Assembly (NCBI GenBank): GCA_018658605.1
Contig: JABHUV010000349.1
Coordinates: 1 to 40,724 of the forward strand
DNA: 40,724 nt
From: Planctomycetaceae bacterium
GTDB lineage: Bacteria > Planctomycetota > Planctomycetia > Pirellulales > Pirellulaceae
Direction: 5' to 3'
Position numbers and translations under genes: made by a program. Position 1 is the stretch's first letter, and every line of letters begins with the position of its first letter. Of the stretch, positions 1 through 9,659 are shown one piece after another. The notes beneath the pieces are model-generated. The model worked only from the letters and a program-made list of their open reading frames with translations. It was not told where the DNA came from and searched no databases.

Positions 1-269
1 GCGTCTGCCGGCGATAAAACCATATCGTTATCAACATCGACGAATCCAGTAAAACCGGGCGGTAAGTCTCCTTCAGCGTCTAAGTCAACTGCTGGTCCAT
101 TGAGTTGATTAATAATTATCATTGCGTCAATTGGCGCGACAAAGGAATCATCGTTTACGTCCAGTGGTTCCAACGCATTATGATACAAGTTGATTCCCGC
201 GAGTAATTGGCGGGTTTCGAGGGTCTCAAACCGCAGTGAGCGAGACGAAAATCGGCGCTGTTTTTCCAT
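1..269 (-). CDS. N-terminal part of a dockerin type I protein with LETRQLLAG secretion motif (truncated by window edge)
   Basis: Reading the minus strand from the ATG at 269 gives 89 residues open to the window edge. A basic N-terminus (MEKQRRFSSRSLRFE) is followed by LETRQLLAG at residues 17-25, the form of the planctomycete LEPRxLLA motif that precedes secreted surface proteins. Two dockerin-like calcium loops follow: DVNDDSFVAPIDAM from residue 37 and DVDNDMVLSPAD from residue 78, the second cut by the edge. Dockerin type I modules bind calcium and mediate protein-protein docking. The first loop resembles the one in the large protein at 20778-25478 (PLDVN-D-xx-PID), so the two may belong to one surface family. 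No clear Shine-Dalgarno is visible. Whatever catalytic or binding domain follows lies outside the window. The call of an exported dockerin protein is fairly safe; the overall function is unknown. Confidence 0.8.
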   Translation of the reverse strand, partial: MEKQRRFSSRSLRFETLETRQLLAGINLYHNALEPLDVNDDSFVAPIDAMIIINQLNGPAVDLDAEGDLPPGFTGFVDVDNDMVLSPAD

Positions 270-443
270 AGCGAAAAGCCTGTTTTGCTGCAAAATAGCA
301 AAAGCGGTGAATCGAAATAATAACGTACATCTTTACCAATAATAGTCGATCATTTTCAAGCGTTTGTTTAAGCTATCCGATAAAACCGATAAGGTTTTCG
401 TTGTTTATGTAACCATCACAGATTAATATATGGCCGTGATACG

Positions 444-2501
444 GTGTTTTTAGCCCCCTATATAAATCAACAGTTAATACGGCCACAATATATTCTGGGG
501 TTTGTGTGTGCTGTATTGATGTCTGTTTGGTCAACCAATGATCGTAATTCCGCGGCTGAACCTGTAGAAATCCGCATCAGTGACGAGGATATTCCTACCG
601 CGCCGACAGTAAACAGTGGGGCAGCGATTTCACAAACCCAATTAACCCCGCCCGAGAGTGCTCGCACGGCGGATAGTCGTGTGATTCCTCGTATTCTGCG
701 AGAACGTTCGGATGGCAAAACCGAATCTATCGAAGTTCCCGAACAATCGGAAAAATCCCCGAAAGAGGAAGGCCTGTGGAAGCTGGATTTGCCCCCAGGT
801 TTCGCAGGACCGTCGGGAATTGTGCCGCGTGAGTACGGTACGGGGGTGGACTTTGCACCTGTTGAAGACCGTTGGCGTATTGGATTCCCGGAGTGGGACC
901 GTAATAGGCTGTTAGAAAAGCACCCACTATTGATGCAGCAATTACTTAAGGGACGCGGTGACAACGAGTTGCTAGTCGATGACTACCCGTACGTCAACGG
1001 TGGTATGTTTGACCCCTACCACCAAAATGTGCTCAAAGGTGACTATCCAATTTTGGGGCAACATACGTTTTTGAATTTGACGATTAACACTACACAATTC
1101 ATTGAAAGTCGTGACACGCCTACGCCAACAACACCGTTTGAGAGCACACTGAATCCAGATAGCTCTGAATTTTTTGGTGATCCGGATCAACTGTTTTACA
1201 AACACGATTTGCGAGTGACCGCTGATATTTTTCACGGCAATACGAAATTCAAACCCGAGGATTGGCGGCTTTTGGCGACGATGGTCTACAACATGAATTA
1301 CCTCGATGCCGACGAACTCGCCATTGTTAGTCCTGACGTCCGCAAAGGGACGACTCGATTCCGAGATGAATTTGCATTGGATGAATGGTTTTATGAGAAA
1401 AAGCTGCGCGACACCAGCGTGAACTATGACTTTACGTCAGCGCGACTAGGGTCGCAGTTTTTTACGAGTGATTTTCGCGGCTTTATTTTTTCCGACACCA
1501 ACCGCTCGGTCCGAATTTTTGGTGCGCGGCATTCCAATCGCGATCAATTCAATATCATTTGGTTTGATCAGACGGAGAAAGACACTAATAGCGAAATGAA
1601 CACGTTTGCCGATCGCCATCAAAACACCTTCATCATGAATTATTACCGGCAGGATTTTATTTGGCCTGGATACACTGCGGAGATAAGTTTTCACTACAAC
1701 CACGATAAGGCCTCTAAGCGTTTCGACGATAATAATTTCCTCGTTAGGCCTGATCCCGTTGGTGTGTTTGCGCCTCACACGGTCGATTCGTACTATTATG
1801 GCATTGCTGGTAACGGACATATCAATAAGCTTAATGTGAGCCATGCGATCTACATGGTCCGCGGTGAGGATAGTTTAAACCCGTTGGCGGGGAAGCCTGT
1901 TGAGATCAACGCTTGGATGGCTGCTGTGGAGTTGTCGATTGACCGAGACTGGATGCGCTTTCGATCCTCCTATTTCTTTGCTTCTGGCGATCACGATATT
2001 AACGACGGTCGTGGCCAGGGGTTCGATGCAATTTTCGATAACCCGAATTTTGCGGGCGGTGAATTCAGTTATTGGCAGCGTCAAGCAATCGGGTTGTTTG
2101 GCGTTAAGTTGGTAAACGCAGAGAGCTTAGTTCCCAATTTGCGTGCGAGCAAGATTCAGGGCCAGACGAATTTTGTAAACCCAGGATTGCATTTGCTAAA
2201 TTTTGGAGTGGACGCGGATGTGACGCCGAGGACCAAGTTAGTTGCGAATGTCAATTTTCTCTGGTTCGATGAACCCCAAGTTCTCGAGACGTTCACGTTT
2301 CAAGGTGGGATTAATGATTTTGTCGGCACGGACCTGAGTCTCGGAATCGAGTTTCGTCCGCTGCTCAATGACAACGCCATTCTAATTGGGGGCGTATCTG
2401 GCCTAATACCTGGCCGCGGTTTTGACGATCTCTATGAACAGCTAGACGGTAAGACAGACAAGCTGTTTAGTCTATTTGCAGAGGTTATTCTCGAGTATTA
2501 G
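444..2501 (+). CDS. Predicted outer-membrane beta-barrel protein, function unknown
   Basis: This 685-residue protein starts at a GTG (444), the first possible start after an in-frame TAA at 426. A hydrophobic segment (YILGFVCAVLMSVW, about residues 16-29) followed by a polar stretch and SAAEP looks like a signal peptide with an extended N-region. Residues 40-150 are low-complexity and Pro/Glu-rich, probably a linker. From about residue 200 onward the protein is rich in alternating polar/hydrophobic stretches with aromatic ends (for example FIMNYYRQDFIWPGYTAEIS and WMRFRSSYFFASGDHD), and it ends in FSLFAEVILEY, with a C-terminal aromatic as in outer-membrane barrels. No enzyme motif was recognised. 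It is followed on the same strand by the giant exported protein at 2798, with 296 bases between. The barrel call is inference from composition and terminus; I do not recognise the family by name. Confidence 0.6.
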   Translation: MFLAPYINQQLIRPQYILGFVCAVLMSVWSTNDRNSAAEPVEIRISDEDIPTAPTVNSGAAISQTQLTPPESARTADSRVIPRILRERSDGKTESIEVPEQSEKSPKEEGLWKLDLPPGFAGPSGIVPREYGTGVDFAPVEDRWRIGFPEWDRNRLLEKHPLLMQQLLKGRGDNELLVDDYPYVNGGMFDPYHQNVLKGDYPILGQHTFLNLTINTTQFIESRDTPTPTTPFESTLNPDSSEFFGDPDQLFYKHDLRVTADIFHGNTKFKPEDWRLLATMVYNMNYLDADELAIVSPDVRKGTTRFRDEFALDEWFYEKKLRDTSVNYDFTSARLGSQFFTSDFRGFIFSDTNRSVRIFGARHSNRDQFNIIWFDQTEKDTNSEMNTFADRHQNTFIMNYYRQDFIWPGYTAEISFHYNHDKASKRFDDNNFLVRPDPVGVFAPHTVDSYYYGIAGNGHINKLNVSHAIYMVRGEDSLNPLAGKPVEINAWMAAVELSIDRDWMRFRSSYFFASGDHDINDGRGQGFDAIFDNPNFAGGEFSYWQRQAIGLFGVKLVNAESLVPNLRASKIQGQTNFVNPGLHLLNFGVDADVTPRTKLVANVNFLWFDEPQVLETFTFQGGINDFVGTDLSLGIEFRPLLNDNAILIGGVSGLIPGRGFDDLYEQLDGKTDKLFSLFAEVILEY

Positions 2502-2785
2502 GTTCCGTTAGTATCTCAGCGTTGGTTCTTGCCAAAATATGGGTTTTCTCGCCGTATTATCTGTTGGCCATCAGATGTTGTCGTCACTTACAGGGTTTGT
2601 CTGATAAAACCATTTGCGTCTAGATAGGGTAACTCTGTATAAATAGCCAATTTTTGGGAACTGAGTCGACTGTAACTGCGTCTATTATAGTGTTAACGGT
2701 TCCTTGTCACCCTAGGAGTTGGTGGTAGTTCGGTTAATATAGAATAAACAGGAACTCGCATCTGCGTTCTTGGTGAGTGAGTAAC

Positions 2786-2790
2786 AGGAG
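2786..2790 (+). promoter_or_regulatory. Shine-Dalgarno AGGAG that sets the start of the 2120-residue protein
   Basis: AGGAG lies seven bases upstream of the ATG at 2798. An in-frame GTG at 2777 would put this site inside the coding region. The protein from 2798 begins directly with a signal peptide, so 2798 is preferred. Confidence 0.75.
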
Positions 2791-2797
2791 AAGTGTA

Positions 2798-5700
2798 ATG
2801 TATAGTCTACGTGTTTTAATTTTATCGTTGGTCTGCCTACTGCAGTTTAGTCAAGCAAAAAGCTACGGCGAGGAGATTGGTTTTCTTGAGCAGTTCGCCA
2901 TAGGTGGTAATCGCTCCGTTGCACTTGCGCAGTTGGTGCCAGGTACCGAGGCCTACTATTACTATCATTGCCTACATCTCCAGAACACTGGCGATTATGC
3001 GGCCGTTAAAAAAATGCTTACCCCCTGGATTGGTAAGTACAAACTCACGACCCTAGTGCGTGAAATCAAATTACGTCAGGCCCTTCTTACCTATAACGAT
3101 AATCCCGTCGAATCCCTGAAGTATTTGAAAACACATTTAGGACTAGGATTTAATCATCAGCGTGATATTACCAATCAGAAAAACGCTTATTCGTCGGCGC
3201 TGGATCCAGCCCTGCTCGCTCAGCAACGATTACTCGATATCGCTTTTTCGCGGTACAACAATCTTCAAGGCTTAGAGCATCATGCCCTCTACGGCCTTGA
3301 TGTATCCAGCTTAGATTCCACTCGACGCCGGCATTTGTTGCAGCGACTCACGCACCCAGATTTCCCCGGTCTAGCGAAGTTGATTGTCGCCGATATGAAG
3401 GTCAATCAGTTTGGGGGATTTGGAACTTACAATATTCATAAACAATTGCTGCCGTCTCAATTGGAGGAATGTCTTGTCTTAGCGCCTGAGTTGTTAACTC
3501 AAAGTAATTTCGTCAATATTTACATATCTAAGTTACATCCAAGCAATGATTTGCAGTGGGCTAAAGACAATGCAGCGCACATTGCCTATCTTGATCGGTT
3601 GTGGAATTTCGTCGCCAAGTTGGCGCCTGTTCATAACTCGTTGAAGGCTCATGTGTTGTACCGGCGACTTGTTCTTGACCGTTCCCAAGGGGTCTACAAC
3701 GCGGAGCGTTTTATGGCTTATTTAAAGTTGCCGCGTAATGCATTCTACGTCAACCCAGAATACGTAAAAGACGCAAAACGTAATCGATATTTGGTTAATT
3801 TTAATGCAAACTATTCTCCAATTACTTTACTCCCAACTGTCGGTCGAGACGAACCGCTGATTCGGTCTTACTTGGATCACTTCTTCACGGATTCGGTGGA
3901 TTACAAATCCTATGCACCCTACCTGCATGACAATTATCTGAAGGAAGTCTTTGCGGAATCGAAAATCACCCATGGTGTAGGGAATCCCAATCATTGGTCC
4001 CCGTTATTGTCGGCTGCAAAATATCAAGCGTTACGGCAGCGAATAGATCTCGATTTTGCATACACAAGTCCCACAACTTACACGGCAGACGCCAAGGTGT
4101 TTTTGGAGGTTGATGTAAAAAACGTCAAGAAACTAATTGTTAAAATTTACGAGTTGAATGCTCAGAATTTCTACCGCCAACAACTTCAGGCGATTAGTAC
4201 GTCGATAAATCTGGACGGTTTGGTTCCCAACCATGAACGATCCCTAGATTACGCTGTGGCGCCACTTTTGAGGGTTCGTCACAAGTTTGAATTTCCAGAA
4301 CTGAGTAAACCGGGCGTCTATGTCGTTGACTTCATAGGTAATGGAATCAGTAGTCGCGCGATGATAATTAAGGGACGGCTAGACTTTATAGTGCGCACCA
4401 CCACTGCGGGTCAAATGTTTCAAGTGATAGATTCCAACAAGAAGGTTGTCAAAACCAGCGAATTGTGGGTTGGCGGCGCTCATTATACGAGTAATGGAGA
4501 TGGTGAAATACTCGTGCCATTTAGCACCAATGCTGGACTCACTCCGGTGGTCATTAGCGATGGTCAAATTTCCACTTTGCATCAGTTTAATCATGAAGCT
4601 GAGAAGTATAGTTTGTCGACGGGGATCTCAATTGATCGTGAATCGTTATTGCAACGTAAATTGGCGCCTGTGATGATTCGCGCCGGACTTAAGGTCAACG
4701 GCACACCCACTACGCTTTCGGTCGTCGAGGATGTGACCCTGACGATTACATCTGTAGATATTGATGGCACGCAATCCAATAGTGTGGTTTCAGATTTTAA
4801 ATTACGGGAAGCTGAAGAGACAGTGCATCTATTTAGAGTGCCACAGAGATTGAAAACTATTCAGTTCGTGTTGTCGGGAAATGTGAAAAATCTCAGTACG
4901 GGCAAAACCGATCGGTTATCTGCTTCTTCGAGCTATAGTGTTAACGGCATTAATCGAACCGAAAAGATCGCGAGCATGTATTTAGGGCGCACAGGAAAAA
5001 CGTATGTTGTGGATATGCTGGGAAAATCTGGCGAGGCTAGGATTGGTCGCACGATTCGTGTCACGCTCAAACATCGAGATTTCGTTGAAACGGTGACGAC
5101 GGTTCTAGCGACGGATGCTAAGGGGCGGATCGTGCTTGGAGAGTTGGTCGGTGTGGATTCGATAACTGTTGTCGATGCGACAGGTGTTCAGGAGAAATGG
5201 AATTTGGTTGAGGATGCAAGTTCGTTTTACCAATCTCGACATGCCGCCGTCGGCTCAACTATCCGTGTTCGGTATATGGGGAGCGCGGAGGAAATAAGTC
5301 GAGACGAAGTCGCGTTGTTCGCTGTCAGAGGTAACACCTATACGAAAGATCACTTTAGCGCTATCTCACTTGCTGACGGAGTCTATAGTATTAAAGGCTT
5401 GCTTAGTGGTGATTACGAATTGTTGTTGCGGTCTTCAGCGCGACGTATCAGTATTAAAGTAACGGACGCTAAAACTGTAACGGAAGGTTATTTGCTGGGA
5501 ACGAATCGGCACCTCGAATTGCGTGGGGATAGTCCGTTGCAGATTGTTGACGTGAATCGAGCTGAGGAACAGGTTAAAATCCGCTTTGTTGGGGCAAATG
5601 AATATTCACGAGTACACGTAATTGCCTCAAGGTATTATCCGCGATTCCCCGCGTGGACACGGTTGCGATCAGTAGTAGACGCTGAACCATTCGCTATACG

Positions 5701-8700
5701 TACTATAGAACCAACGGCTTTGTACGTTGAAGGGCGGGACATTGGCGATGAATATCGTTACATTATTGACCGTCGGTACGCCCGCAAATTTCCAGGGAAT
5801 CTGCTGGCGCGACCGGAATTATTGTTGAATCCGTGGCCGATCCGTACGACGGAAACTGCCAAGCAGACTGCAGAAGTTGGTGACGACTTTCAATCAATGG
5901 CCAATGCATTAGAGGAGTCGAGTGTTCGGGAAGGACAAACAAAGGGCGCGACGGGAGGTTACGAGGATTTTTCGACCTTAGACTTCTTACCGGTGGGCTC
6001 CGTATTATTGTCTAATCTTGAAGTGGGCGAAGATGGATTTGTAAATATCCAAATCGCAGATCTAGCTGGGCATCATCACCTTCAGATCGTGGCTGTCGGA
6101 CCTACTCAGACTGTTGCGAGAAGCGTATCGTTTGCCGAGAAGCCTCGAGAAATATTAGATCTTCGACTCATTAAAGGTCTCGACAACGCAAGTCACTTTC
6201 TCCTGCAAAAGCAAGTCAGCCTAGTGGCTGGTAATCAAGAGTTTGTAATAGATGATATTTCTTCGAGCCGGTTCAAAACTTATGATAGCCTTTCTTCAAT
6301 TTATCAGCTTTACGGCACTTTACAGGCAAACACAGCGTTGCAGGAATTTGGCTTCCTAATGAAATGGCCAACTTACGACGGTGACAAAAAGAGAGCGCTT
6401 TACTCGAAATATGCGTGTCATGAATTAGGTTTCTTTCTCTATAACAAAGACCGAAAGTTTTTTGACGAAGTTGTTTTGCCGCACCTACTTCACAAGCAGC
6501 ACAAGACTTTTATGGATGACTGGCTCGTGGGTAGGGATCTGAAGGGATATTTGATTCCCTGGAAATACGAACAGTTAAACGTTGTTGAGCGTGTGTTATT
6601 AGGTCGGCATGTAAATACGGAACGCGTTGCATCTGAGCGGCACTTACAAGATCTGTGGGATCTCGTTCCGCCCAATATCGACCAGTCCAACATGTTGTTT
6701 GAAACCGCCCTTTTTAGAGGTGGCTTGAGCGCGGACGACGAATTATTGAGCGTTGCCGATAGTGAGCGCAATTTGGAAGAGAAAAGAGGGCTTGCTGCGC
6801 GCCGACAATTGGTCGGTGGCGGGGGTATGGGCGGACAATTTGGTGGTGTAGCTGGACAATTGGATGCCGCACTCGGAAAGACGGCTGCGCAGCCGGTTCC
6901 ATTATCTGTCGGAAAATTAAAGGAAATGGCAGACAAACGAACGTCAGATATGAATATGCTACAGCGAGAACGCAAGAAAGCTGTGTCTGACCAAAAATCG
7001 AGATATCGTGGTGATCGAGACGCAGGGCAAAAAGATGGATTGTTCTATGCTGAGATTGATAAAATGCGGACGGAATTGCGTACCCTTTATCGCGAACAGG
7101 AAAAAACTCGAGAGTGGGTTGAAAACAACTACTACCAGCTTCCGATTCAAAATCAAGGTGCGTCTCTGGTAAGTATCAATGGATTTTGGAACGACTGGGC
7201 AACCCATAGAGAAGGTGGTTTTCGGTCTCCGCACCTGGCGCAAGCGAGCCGCAATTTTACGGAAATGATGCTCGCGTTGGCTGTGATCGACCTGCCTTTT
7301 GAAGCCGAGGAAGTTGATATCAAGATGGAAGGTCAGGCTATGCGAATCACCAGTGAGGGACCAATGATTGTGTTCCATGAAGAAGTGAATCCGGTAGAAA
7401 TGAACGAGAAGTTGACTCCGATTCTAGTCAGTCAGAATTACTTCCGTCACGGGGATCGCTTTATTCAAGTGGGCAACGAGAAGCGGGATAAATTTATTAC
7501 GGATGAATTTTTGGTACAGACGGTTTATGGTTGTGAAATTGTGGTTACCAATCCAAGTTCTTCCGCTCGTAAACTGGACGTTTTGTTTGAGATTCCCGTC
7601 GGGGCGATTCCTGTTTTATCTGGGCACAAGACAAATAGTGAGTATTTACGGCTTGAGGGCTACAATACCAAGACGATTGAATTCTATTTTTACTTCCCTG
7701 CCGTTGGAACGTACTCGCAATTCCCAGTGCATGCCTCTAGCAGTGAACAACTGTTGGCGTCGGCGGATGCTGTTGGGTTCAATGTTGTAAAGACGCTATC
7801 CAAAATTGATACAACTTCTTGGGCCTACGTATCTCAGAACGGAAGCGACGAGGAAGTGCTGAAATACCTAGAAAATAACAATGTACACAATTTGAATTTG
7901 ACCAAAATTGCGTTCCGCATGCGTGACAAGTCGATGTTTCAACGAACAACGAGCTTGTTAAAGTCGCGTCACCAATATGACCATACACTGTGGTCCTATG
8001 CAGTATTGCAAGACTTGCCGTCCGAAATAAACCACTATCTTGATCATGAAAACAAAATTAATACAGCGGCCGGTTATCATTTGGTAAGCCCTTTGCTGAC
8101 CATTGATCCTGTGATGCGCCGAAACTATGAGCATATGGAATACCGACCCTTGGTGAATGCACGGGCGCATCAACTTGGCGCAAAGCGACAGATATTGAAC
8201 GATCGCTTCGCTGCACAATATAATCGTTTACTCAAATTGTTAAGTTACAAGCAAAAGCTCACGAGTGAGGATTATTTGGCGGCGGTCTATTATTTGTTAT
8301 TGCAAGATCGAATTGAGGAGGCAATCGATCAATTCGCGTTGGTAGACACAGACCAAATAGCAACACGGCTGCAATACGATTACTTTGCCTGTTATCTCGC
8401 ATTGTCGCAAGGTGACGTTAAGACCGCCAAGACAATTGCAGTTAAGTACGGAAAATATCCGGTTGATCGATGGCGAAAGATTTTTGATAATGTCGTTCAG
8501 CAAGTTGATGAAATTGGCGGCGACGACGCTGGCGTAACCGATGCGGACGACCAGAATCGAAATCAAACTCAGCTCGCGGCCACGGAACCTGGCTTTGACT
8601 TCAAAGTTGAAAGCGGGGAGGTGATTGTGGACTATCAGAACTTGAGTTCGATCAAAGTAAATTACTATGAGATCGATATTGAGTTGCTATTCAGCCGCAA

Positions 8701-9160
8701 CCCATTTGTGCAGAATTTCTCTGGCGGATTTAGTTTTATTAAACCAAACCATAGTGACGTTATCGAATTGGCGGCAACGCGGAATTCTCATAAACTTACC
8801 CTACCCAACGAGCTCAAGAGCCGTAACGTGTTGGTTGAGATTGTTGGAGCGGGACAAACTCAGACGCGGGCCTATTACTCGCACGCGTTAGCAGTTCAGG
8901 TGATTCAGAAATATGGACAAGTTCAAGTGTTGCAAGCCAAGAGTCGCCAACCGTTGGGGACAGTTTATGTGAAGGTGTATTCTCAACAAAAGGACGGTGG
9001 CATTAAATTCTACAAAGACGGATACACGGATTTGCGTGGCCGGTTCGATTACGCATCGTTGAGTACGGGCGATTTAGAGTCCGTAGCGAAATTTAGCCTT
9101 TTGATATCCAGCAAGAACAATGGTTCTATGGTCCGCGAAGCAATGCCGCCACTGCGTTAG
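2798..9160 (+). CDS. Giant exported alpha-2-macroglobulin-like protein without a recognisable thioester
   Basis: From the ATG at 2798 the protein has 2120 residues and begins with a clear signal peptide (MYSLRVLILSLVCLLQFSQA). Residues about 20-400 are helical and repeat-like, with many Leu/Tyr/His positions. From about residue 420 (YTADAKVFLEVDVKNVKKL) a series of beta-rich segments resembles macroglobulin MG domains. Around residues 1340-1368 there is a Gly-rich linker (GGGGMGGQFGG), then a charged, probably coiled-coil stretch (about 1377-1448), then further beta and helical segments. The C-terminus (about 2046-2120, with KFYKDGYTDLRGRFDY) looks like a carboxypeptidase-regulatory or Ig-like fold. 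I found no C-x-E-Q thioester motif, so covalent trapping of proteases as in classic alpha-2-macroglobulins is unlikely. Same-strand neighbours are a predicted barrel upstream and a small membrane protein downstream. The macroglobulin relationship is inference from sequence texture; the biological role is unknown. Confidence 0.6.
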   Translation: MYSLRVLILSLVCLLQFSQAKSYGEEIGFLEQFAIGGNRSVALAQLVPGTEAYYYYHCLHLQNTGDYAAVKKMLTPWIGKYKLTTLVREIKLRQALLTYNDNPVESLKYLKTHLGLGFNHQRDITNQKNAYSSALDPALLAQQRLLDIAFSRYNNLQGLEHHALYGLDVSSLDSTRRRHLLQRLTHPDFPGLAKLIVADMKVNQFGGFGTYNIHKQLLPSQLEECLVLAPELLTQSNFVNIYISKLHPSNDLQWAKDNAAHIAYLDRLWNFVAKLAPVHNSLKAHVLYRRLVLDRSQGVYNAERFMAYLKLPRNAFYVNPEYVKDAKRNRYLVNFNANYSPITLLPTVGRDEPLIRSYLDHFFTDSVDYKSYAPYLHDNYLKEVFAESKITHGVGNPNHWSPLLSAAKYQALRQRIDLDFAYTSPTTYTADAKVFLEVDVKNVKKLIVKIYELNAQNFYRQQLQAISTSINLDGLVPNHERSLDYAVAPLLRVRHKFEFPELSKPGVYVVDFIGNGISSRAMIIKGRLDFIVRTTTAGQMFQVIDSNKKVVKTSELWVGGAHYTSNGDGEILVPFSTNAGLTPVVISDGQISTLHQFNHEAEKYSLSTGISIDRESLLQRKLAPVMIRAGLKVNGTPTTLSVVEDVTLTITSVDIDGTQSNSVVSDFKLREAEETVHLFRVPQRLKTIQFVLSGNVKNLSTGKTDRLSASSSYSVNGINRTEKIASMYLGRTGKTYVVDMLGKSGEARIGRTIRVTLKHRDFVETVTTVLATDAKGRIVLGELVGVDSITVVDATGVQEKWNLVEDASSFYQSRHAAVGSTIRVRYMGSAEEISRDEVALFAVRGNTYTKDHFSAISLADGVYSIKGLLSGDYELLLRSSARRISIKVTDAKTVTEGYLLGTNRHLELRGDSPLQIVDVNRAEEQVKIRFVGANEYSRVHVIASRYYPRFPAWTRLRSVVDAEPFAIRTIEPTALYVEGRDIGDEYRYIIDRRYARKFPGNLLARPELLLNPWPIRTTETAKQTAEVGDDFQSMANALEESSVREGQTKGATGGYEDFSTLDFLPVGSVLLSNLEVGEDGFVNIQIADLAGHHHLQIVAVGPTQTVARSVSFAEKPREILDLRLIKGLDNASHFLLQKQVSLVAGNQEFVIDDISSSRFKTYDSLSSIYQLYGTLQANTALQEFGFLMKWPTYDGDKKRALYSKYACHELGFFLYNKDRKFFDEVVLPHLLHKQHKTFMDDWLVGRDLKGYLIPWKYEQLNVVERVLLGRHVNTERVASERHLQDLWDLVPPNIDQSNMLFETALFRGGLSADDELLSVADSERNLEEKRGLAARRQLVGGGGMGGQFGGVAGQLDAALGKTAAQPVPLSVGKLKEMADKRTSDMNMLQRERKKAVSDQKSRYRGDRDAGQKDGLFYAEIDKMRTELRTLYREQEKTREWVENNYYQLPIQNQGASLVSINGFWNDWATHREGGFRSPHLAQASRNFTEMMLALAVIDLPFEAEEVDIKMEGQAMRITSEGPMIVFHEEVNPVEMNEKLTPILVSQNYFRHGDRFIQVGNEKRDKFITDEFLVQTVYGCEIVVTNPSSSARKLDVLFEIPVGAIPVLSGHKTNSEYLRLEGYNTKTIEFYFYFPAVGTYSQFPVHASSSEQLLASADAVGFNVVKTLSKIDTTSWAYVSQNGSDEEVLKYLENNNVHNLNLTKIAFRMRDKSMFQRTTSLLKSRHQYDHTLWSYAVLQDLPSEINHYLDHENKINTAAGYHLVSPLLTIDPVMRRNYEHMEYRPLVNARAHQLGAKRQILNDRFAAQYNRLLKLLSYKQKLTSEDYLAAVYYLLLQDRIEEAIDQFALVDTDQIATRLQYDYFACYLALSQGDVKTAKTIAVKYGKYPVDRWRKIFDNVVQQVDEIGGDDAGVTDADDQNRNQTQLAATEPGFDFKVESGEVIVDYQNLSSIKVNYYEIDIELLFSRNPFVQNFSGGFSFIKPNHSDVIELAATRNSHKLTLPNELKSRNVLVEIVGAGQTQTRAYYSHALAVQVIQKYGQVQVLQAKSRQPLGTVYVKVYSQQKDGGIKFYKDGYTDLRGRFDYASLSTGDLESVAKFSLLISSKNNGSMVREAMPPLR

Positions 9161-9292
9161 GGCGAGGCAATGATCTCAATTCGAGCTGGCAAGTCCGCAC
9201 TGCGAAAGACGGCTGGTTTTTCGATGCGAGTCCTGATAATCTTACCTGTATCGCAGGGTTATCACGGTAGTTCAGACAGCGGAACGTATTAA

Positions 9293-9649
9293 ATGAGTAA
9301 TATTCCCTCACACAATCCGTATCAACAACCTAGTGGCTATGCCGAGATGCAGTCGCAGCCGTACCTGCAGTCTCACAAAGATCAGAGTCTGGCGATTATT
9401 GCACTTGTTACGGGGATTTTGGCGCCTACCTTTGGTCTGTTGTGTTGCACGTTTTTGCCATTGTCTCTAATTGCATTGATTACCGGATTGCTGGGTATGC
9501 AAAAGGTCGCGAAAGGCACGGGAGAAGGATACGGTATGGCGTTAACTGGAGTCATTTTAGGCGGCGGCACGTTGCTTTTATACGGCTCTTTTTTTGCGTA
9601 CTTGTTCTTCACGGCACAAAGTGGCTTCAACGACTTCGATTTTAATTAG
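9293..9649 (+). CDS. DUF4190-type small integral membrane protein
   Basis: This 118-residue protein has a Tyr/Gln/Ser-rich N-terminal tail (about 30 residues) followed by two long hydrophobic helices. The first (about 38-65) contains the Leu/Ile/Gly-rich stretch typical of DUF4190, then GLLGMQKVAKGTGEGYGMALTG, where G-x-G-x-A-x-x-G leads into the second helix (about 80-105). DUF4190 proteins are small membrane proteins of unknown role, often with Pro/Gln/Tyr-rich tails. The gene starts at ATG 9293 and ends at 9649, eleven bases before the GTG of the metallophosphoesterase, so the two are probably co-transcribed. The family call is fairly safe; no function is assigned. Confidence 0.8.
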   Translation: MSNIPSHNPYQQPSGYAEMQSQPYLQSHKDQSLAIIALVTGILAPTFGLLCCTFLPLSLIALITGLLGMQKVAKGTGEGYGMALTGVILGGGTLLLYGSFFAYLFFTAQSGFNDFDFN

Positions 9650-9659
9650 GAAATTCCCC

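Noticed and set aside
382..398. Hairpin AAAACC / GGTTTT upstream of the barrel gene
   Set aside because: Only six pairs, AT-rich, and placed where no function is evident.
9170..9292. Forty-residue ORF between the giant protein and DUF4190
   Set aside because: No family match, no clear signal; may be chance.
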